Origin: Bacteroidetes bacterium SW_11_45_7
GTDB taxonomy: Bacteria > Bacteroidota > Bacteroidia > Chitinophagales > SW-11-45-7
Length of the DNA stretch: 6,669 bases
NCBI GenBank assembly: GCA_003022985.1
Contig: PXTV01000052.1
Coordinates: 1-6,669, forward strand
Direction of reading: 5' to 3'
In this document: positions 6,529 through 6,669 of the stretch, piece after piece
How positions within the stretch are numbered: the first letter of the stretch is position 1
Layout of the letters: every line of letters begins with the position of its first letter
Translations under genes and position numbers: made by a program
The notes under the pieces: generated by a model
What the model saw: the letters and a program-made list of their open reading frames with translations, nothing else
Database searches by the model: none
What the model was told of the DNA's origin: nothing

Positions 6529-6669
6529 ATGGCTGCTATTCAATCGCTTATAGAGGGCGTCAAAAAAGGTGATCAGCGGGCATTGGCCCGCTCTATTACC
6601 ATTATTGAAAATGAGCTCAACGGTGATGATGACCTCCTCCAATCCTTAACATTTCACAGGGATATCCCT
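6529..6669 (+). CDS. meaB: MeaB/ArgK-type GTPase, N-terminal part (3' end outside window)
   Basis: MeaB is a G3E-family P-loop GTPase that loads and protects the adenosylcobalamin cofactor of methylmalonyl-CoA mutase; older annotations call it ArgK or LAO/AO transport ATPase. Only the first 47 residues are in the window. They match the helical N-terminal extension of the family: IQSLIEGVKKGDQRALARSITIIEN (4-28), in which GDxRALARxIT is the hallmark. The Walker A motif should follow just past the window edge. The start is ATG 6529, 25 bases after the anti-sigma stop, with no terminator between, so it may be transcribed with the sigma operon. The function assignment depends on a short but characteristic segment. 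Confidence 0.8.
   Translation, partial: MAAIQSLIEGVKKGDQRALARSITIIENELNGDDDLLQSLTFHRDIP

Noticed and set aside
6575..6592. Perfect 7-base hairpin (AGCGGGC/GCCCGCT) near the start of meaB
   Set aside because: It lies in the conserved GDQRALARS coding stretch, has no T run, and is readily explained by codons for Arg, Ala and Leu.

Overview
The window looks like an ordinary chromosomal segment of a Gram-negative member of the Bacteroidota. The grounds are: IF-2 and MeaB sequences of the type seen there (from recall); A/T-rich upstream regions with TAnnTTTG-like -7 boxes and no clear Shine-Dalgarno sequences; and a set of lipopolysaccharide (LPS) core and ligase genes, which implies an outer membrane. 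Placement below phylum cannot be made from the sequence by eye. I see no phage, IS element, CRISPR array, tRNA or rRNA. No stretch over about 130 bases lacks a gene.

Layout. (1) 1-664, plus strand: the C-terminal 220 residues of translation initiation factor IF-2 (infB), closed by a strong intrinsic terminator at 702-736. (2) 735-2260, minus strand: a two-gene unit read from 2260 downward. A family 9 (heptosyltransferase-like) glycosyltransferase comes first and overlaps, through ATGA, a TsaC/YrdC-type threonylcarbamoyl-AMP synthase for tRNA t6A modification. (3) 2261-2390: a divergent promoter region. (4) 2391-4239, plus strand: a WaaE/KdtX-like family 2 glycosyltransferase overlapping a family 4 glycosyltransferase by 20 bases. 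(5) 4292-5533, minus strand: a polytopic O-antigen ligase/polymerase-like protein (Wzy_C type), convergent with the family 4 gene and apparently started by TTG. (6) 5618-6503, plus strand: a SigR-like ECF sigma factor overlapping by 14 bases a small protein that looks like its anti-sigma factor but lacks most of the expected zinc ligands. (7) 6529 to the window end: the start of meaB, the GTPase chaperone of methylmalonyl-CoA mutase.

How the genes fit together. Regions 2 to 5 form a compact LPS core cluster. Three cytoplasmic sugar transferases (GT9, GT2, GT4) would build the lipid A-core oligosaccharide, and the membrane protein would attach or polymerise O-antigen on the periplasmic side. 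The cluster lies between housekeeping translation genes (infB and tsaC) and a stress-type sigma/anti-sigma pair followed by meaB. The most interesting point is that the sigma factor belongs by sequence to the thiol-redox SigR group, while the adjoining anti-sigma candidate has a degenerate zinc/thiol motif. I did not find a convincing wholly new system.
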